Source: Actinacidiphila sp. DG2A-62
Lineage (GTDB): Bacteria; Actinomycetota; Actinomycetes; Streptomycetales; Streptomycetaceae
Assembly: GCF_035825295.1 (NCBI RefSeq)
Contig: NZ_JAYMGI010000002.1
Coordinates: forward strand, 1,364,001-1,428,000
Direction: 5' to 3'
DNA: 64,000 nucleotides
In this document: positions 62,256 through 64,000 of the stretch, piece after piece
Position numbering within the stretch: position 1 is the stretch's first letter
How the letters are laid out: each line of letters begins with the position of its first letter
Position numbers and translations under genes: made by a program
Notes under the pieces: model-generated
Databases searched by the model: none
What the model was told of the DNA's origin: nothing
What the model saw: only the letters and a program-made list of their open reading frames with translations

Positions 62256-63653
62256 TCACTCCAGGGCGGCGAGGACGGCGATCAGCCGGTCGACCTCCTC
62301 CCGCGAGGTGTACACGTGCAGGCTCACCCGGACCGCGCCGTGCGCCGCGTCCGCGCCCGCCTGGCAGAGGCTGTCCGCCCGCACCATGAACCCGTGGCTG
62401 TACAGCACGAAGCCCAGGTCGTCCGAGGGGATCGCGCGGTGGCGGAAGGAGACGATGCCGCGGCGGCGCTGCTCGCGCGGCAGCGGCGTGTCGGCGGCCA
62501 GGCTGGTGGCGCACCCCAGGACCTCGTACGCGGGCAGGCGCCGCAGCGCGTCGGTCAGCCGGCTGGCCAGGTCCGTGGTCCAGCGGTCGATCCGTTCGGT
62601 GCCGGCGGCGTCCAGCCAGTCGAGGGCGGCTTCGAGCGAGGCGATGCCCACGGTGTTGGGCGTGCCCTCCCAGCCGCCGGGCCGCAGCGCGGGCCCGCGC
62701 GTCCCGCGCTCCCAGATCGCGCCCGTCCCCGGCAGCGCGAGCGCCTTGTGGCCGGAGAAGACCACGAAGTCCACGTCCAGCCCGCCGGAGTCGTCGGAGC
62801 CGTCCGGGCCGCCGGGCTCGCCGGAGCCGCCCGAGCCCAAGCCGCCCGAGCCGGAGCCGCCCGGGCCGCGGGGCTCCGCCCGGGCCACCCGCACCGGCAG
62901 GTGCCCGACGCTCTGCGCCGCGTCCAGGCAGATCGGCACGTCCGGGCCGACCGCCTCGCGGATGCGGCCCACGTTCATGTCGCCGCCGTAGACGTGGTGC
63001 ACGTGCGTCGCCGCGACGAAGCGCAGCCGGGGCCCGGCCATGGCGCGAAGGGCCCGGTGGTCGTAGTCCCCGGACGCCTCCTGGACCGGCAGCGCCCGCA
63101 CCCGTACCGCGACGCCGCGCGCCGCCAGCAGCCGCTGCGCTTCCAGCCACGGGTCGAGGTTGGCGCGGTGGTCGGCGAACGGCACCAGGATCTCGTCGCC
63201 GTCGCGCAGGATCTCGGGGAGCCAGTCGCGGGCGATGGTGCGCAGGCCCTCCGTCGTCCCGCTGGTGAAGTGCACGGCCGAGCGCTCCGGGTCCGGGTCG
63301 CCGAGGAACTCCTTGACCCGGCGGCGGGTGCGCTCCACGAGCCGCGTGGTGCGGTTCGCCCAGGGGTAGGTGCCGCGCCCGGCGTTGGCGTTGGACGTGG
63401 TCAGGTAGGAGGTGACGGCGTCCAGCACGGCCTGCGGCTTCTGCGCGGTGGCGGCGCTGTCGAGGTACGCCGTCCCGGGGTCGGCCGCGAGGATCGGGAA
63501 CTGCCGCCGCAACTCCCGCTGCCACGCGTCGAGTCGGACGTCCGCGTCCGGCGGACGCGCGGTGCCGGGTGCGCCGGGAGCCGGCTTCTGACCTCCCGAC
63601 TGCCCGGCCCCCGGCCGCCGTTCGCGCCCGGCGCCGGCCGGCTGCGCGCTCAC
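62256..63653 (-). CDS. class V aminotransferase, cysteine desulfurase-like
   Basis: The 465-residue protein matches NifS/SufS/CsdA-type PLP enzymes: YLDSAATAQKP, SGTTEGLRTIA, ATHVHHVYGG, LDAAQSVGH, and the PLP Lys in FSGHKAL. A Gly/Ser/Asp/Glu-rich insert of about 35 residues sits just before that Lys and is not typical. A disordered Gly/Pro N-terminus of about 40 residues precedes the fold. GTG 63653 overlaps the rhodanese stop (GTGA), giving coupled expression. The pair suggests persulfide generation and relay, though isomerase-type members of the fold cannot be excluded. Confidence 0.85.
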   Translation of the reverse strand: MSAQPAGAGRERRPGAGQSGGQKPAPGAPGTARPPDADVRLDAWQRELRRQFPILAADPGTAYLDSAATAQKPQAVLDAVTSYLTTSNANAGRGTYPWANRTTRLVERTRRRVKEFLGDPDPERSAVHFTSGTTEGLRTIARDWLPEILRDGDEILVPFADHRANLDPWLEAQRLLAARGVAVRVRALPVQEASGDYDHRALRAMAGPRLRFVAATHVHHVYGGDMNVGRIREAVGPDVPICLDAAQSVGHLPVRVARAEPRGPGGSGSGGLGSGGSGEPGGPDGSDDSGGLDVDFVVFSGHKALALPGTGAIWERGTRGPALRPGGWEGTPNTVGIASLEAALDWLDAAGTERIDRWTTDLASRLTDALRRLPAYEVLGCATSLAADTPLPREQRRRGIVSFRHRAIPSDDLGFVLYSHGFMVRADSLCQAGADAAHGAVRVSLHVYTSREEVDRLIAVLAALE

Positions 63654-64000
63654 TCGCGCACCAGCGGCGCGCCCGCGTCGCGCCATCCGACGATGCCACC
63701 GGCCAGGCTGCGCACGTCCGGGTGGCCCAGCCGGGTGAGCAGCGCGGCGTAGCGCAGCGACTTCTCGCCGACCGGGCAGGCCAGCAGGACCGGGCGGCTC
63801 TTGCTGAACGGCAGCCCGGTGCGCACCAGTTCGTCGAACAGCTCGTCGACGATGTTCACCGAGCCCGCGATGTGCAGCGCCGCGTAGGCGTGCGGGCCGC
63901 GCAGGTCCACCACGAGCGGGCGCGGCTCCGGCCCGGTGATCCACTCCAGCGCCTCGTCGGCCTCGACGGCCTTCGCCGTCTCCCGTGCCTCCGCCTCGCC
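63650..64000 (-). CDS. rhodanese-like domain protein, 5' end outside window
   Basis: At least 116 residues are visible, open to the window edge. The rhodanese fold shows VVDLRGPHAYAALHIAGSVN and the active-site loop ACPVGEKS with its catalytic Cys, then SLAGGIVGWRDAGAPL at the end. The charged start visible at the edge (GEAEARETAKAVEADEALEW) suggests that only the first residues are missing. It transfers sulfane sulfur, probably with the coupled desulfurase-like enzyme. Confidence 0.85.
   Translation of the reverse strand, partial: GEAEARETAKAVEADEALEWITGPEPRPLVVDLRGPHAYAALHIAGSVNIVDELFDELVRTGLPFSKSRPVLLACPVGEKSLRYAALLTRLGHPDVRSLAGGIVGWRDAGAPLVRE

Noticed and set aside
60191..62389. A 732-residue exporter with a long C-terminal domain
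   Set aside because: The added part is antisense to a well-supported methyltransferase and has no domain character.

Overview
The window is very GC-rich, codes densely, uses many GTG and TTG starts, and carries families typical of the genus. It is almost certainly from a Streptomyces or a close relative (Streptacidiphilus, Kitasatospora). No rRNA, tRNA, CRISPR array or intact mobile element was seen. About 44 genes can be supported.

Region 1 (about 0.4-17 kb) is an enediyne-type biosynthetic locus. A tightly overlapping run encodes an UnbV-like protein, an UnbU-like membrane protein, a single-module iterative enediyne PKS (KS-AT-ACP-KR-DH-PPTase), the E10-type hotdog thioesterase and a flavin reductase. 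Facing it are a DUF1702 protein joined to a cytochrome P450, an MFS exporter, a TetR regulator and a second DUF1702 protein. The left boundary and any UnbL gene lie outside the window.

Region 2 (17-31 kb) holds a serine hydrolase, a zinc-ribbon SDR, an unknown protein with an internal duplication, an atypical SDR, and a 2319-residue secreted protein. That protein is the most striking object here: a GH92 domain whose usual general-acid Glu is replaced by Gln, three carbohydrate-binding-like modules, FIVAR and Fn3 domains, and a PAP2-type phosphatase with all motifs intact. I infer a one-chain enzyme for removing mannose-1-phosphate caps and then phosphate from phosphomannan.

Region 3 (31-48 kb) contains an FAD/Fe-S 2-hydroxyacid dehydrogenase, an MmpL exporter with a two-component system, an epoxide hydrolase, a secreted PA14-containing GH3 enzyme divergent from a ROK regulator, and a secreted alpha/alpha-barrel glycosidase. 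Near-identical 12-bp palindromes precede the GH92 and GH3 genes and suggest one polysaccharide regulon.

Region 4 (48.5-52.1 kb) is the 2-methylisoborneol operon: family 2B encapsulin shell, 2-MIB synthase and GPP C-methyltransferase. As read, the synthase has a -1 frameshift and the methyltransferase has UGA at a conserved Trp codon.

Region 5 (52-64 kb) has small regulator/enzyme pairs with clear inverted-repeat operators (PadR-oxidoreductase, TetR-SDR, LysR-EamA exporter), a GNAT preceded by a 16-codon leader ORF and hairpin, an MFS carrier, a SAM methyltransferase, and a class V aminotransferase coupled to a rhodanese.

Several genes share single-base lesions at short G/C runs. Either the assembly has residual indel errors or two natural-product loci are decaying; raw reads would decide.
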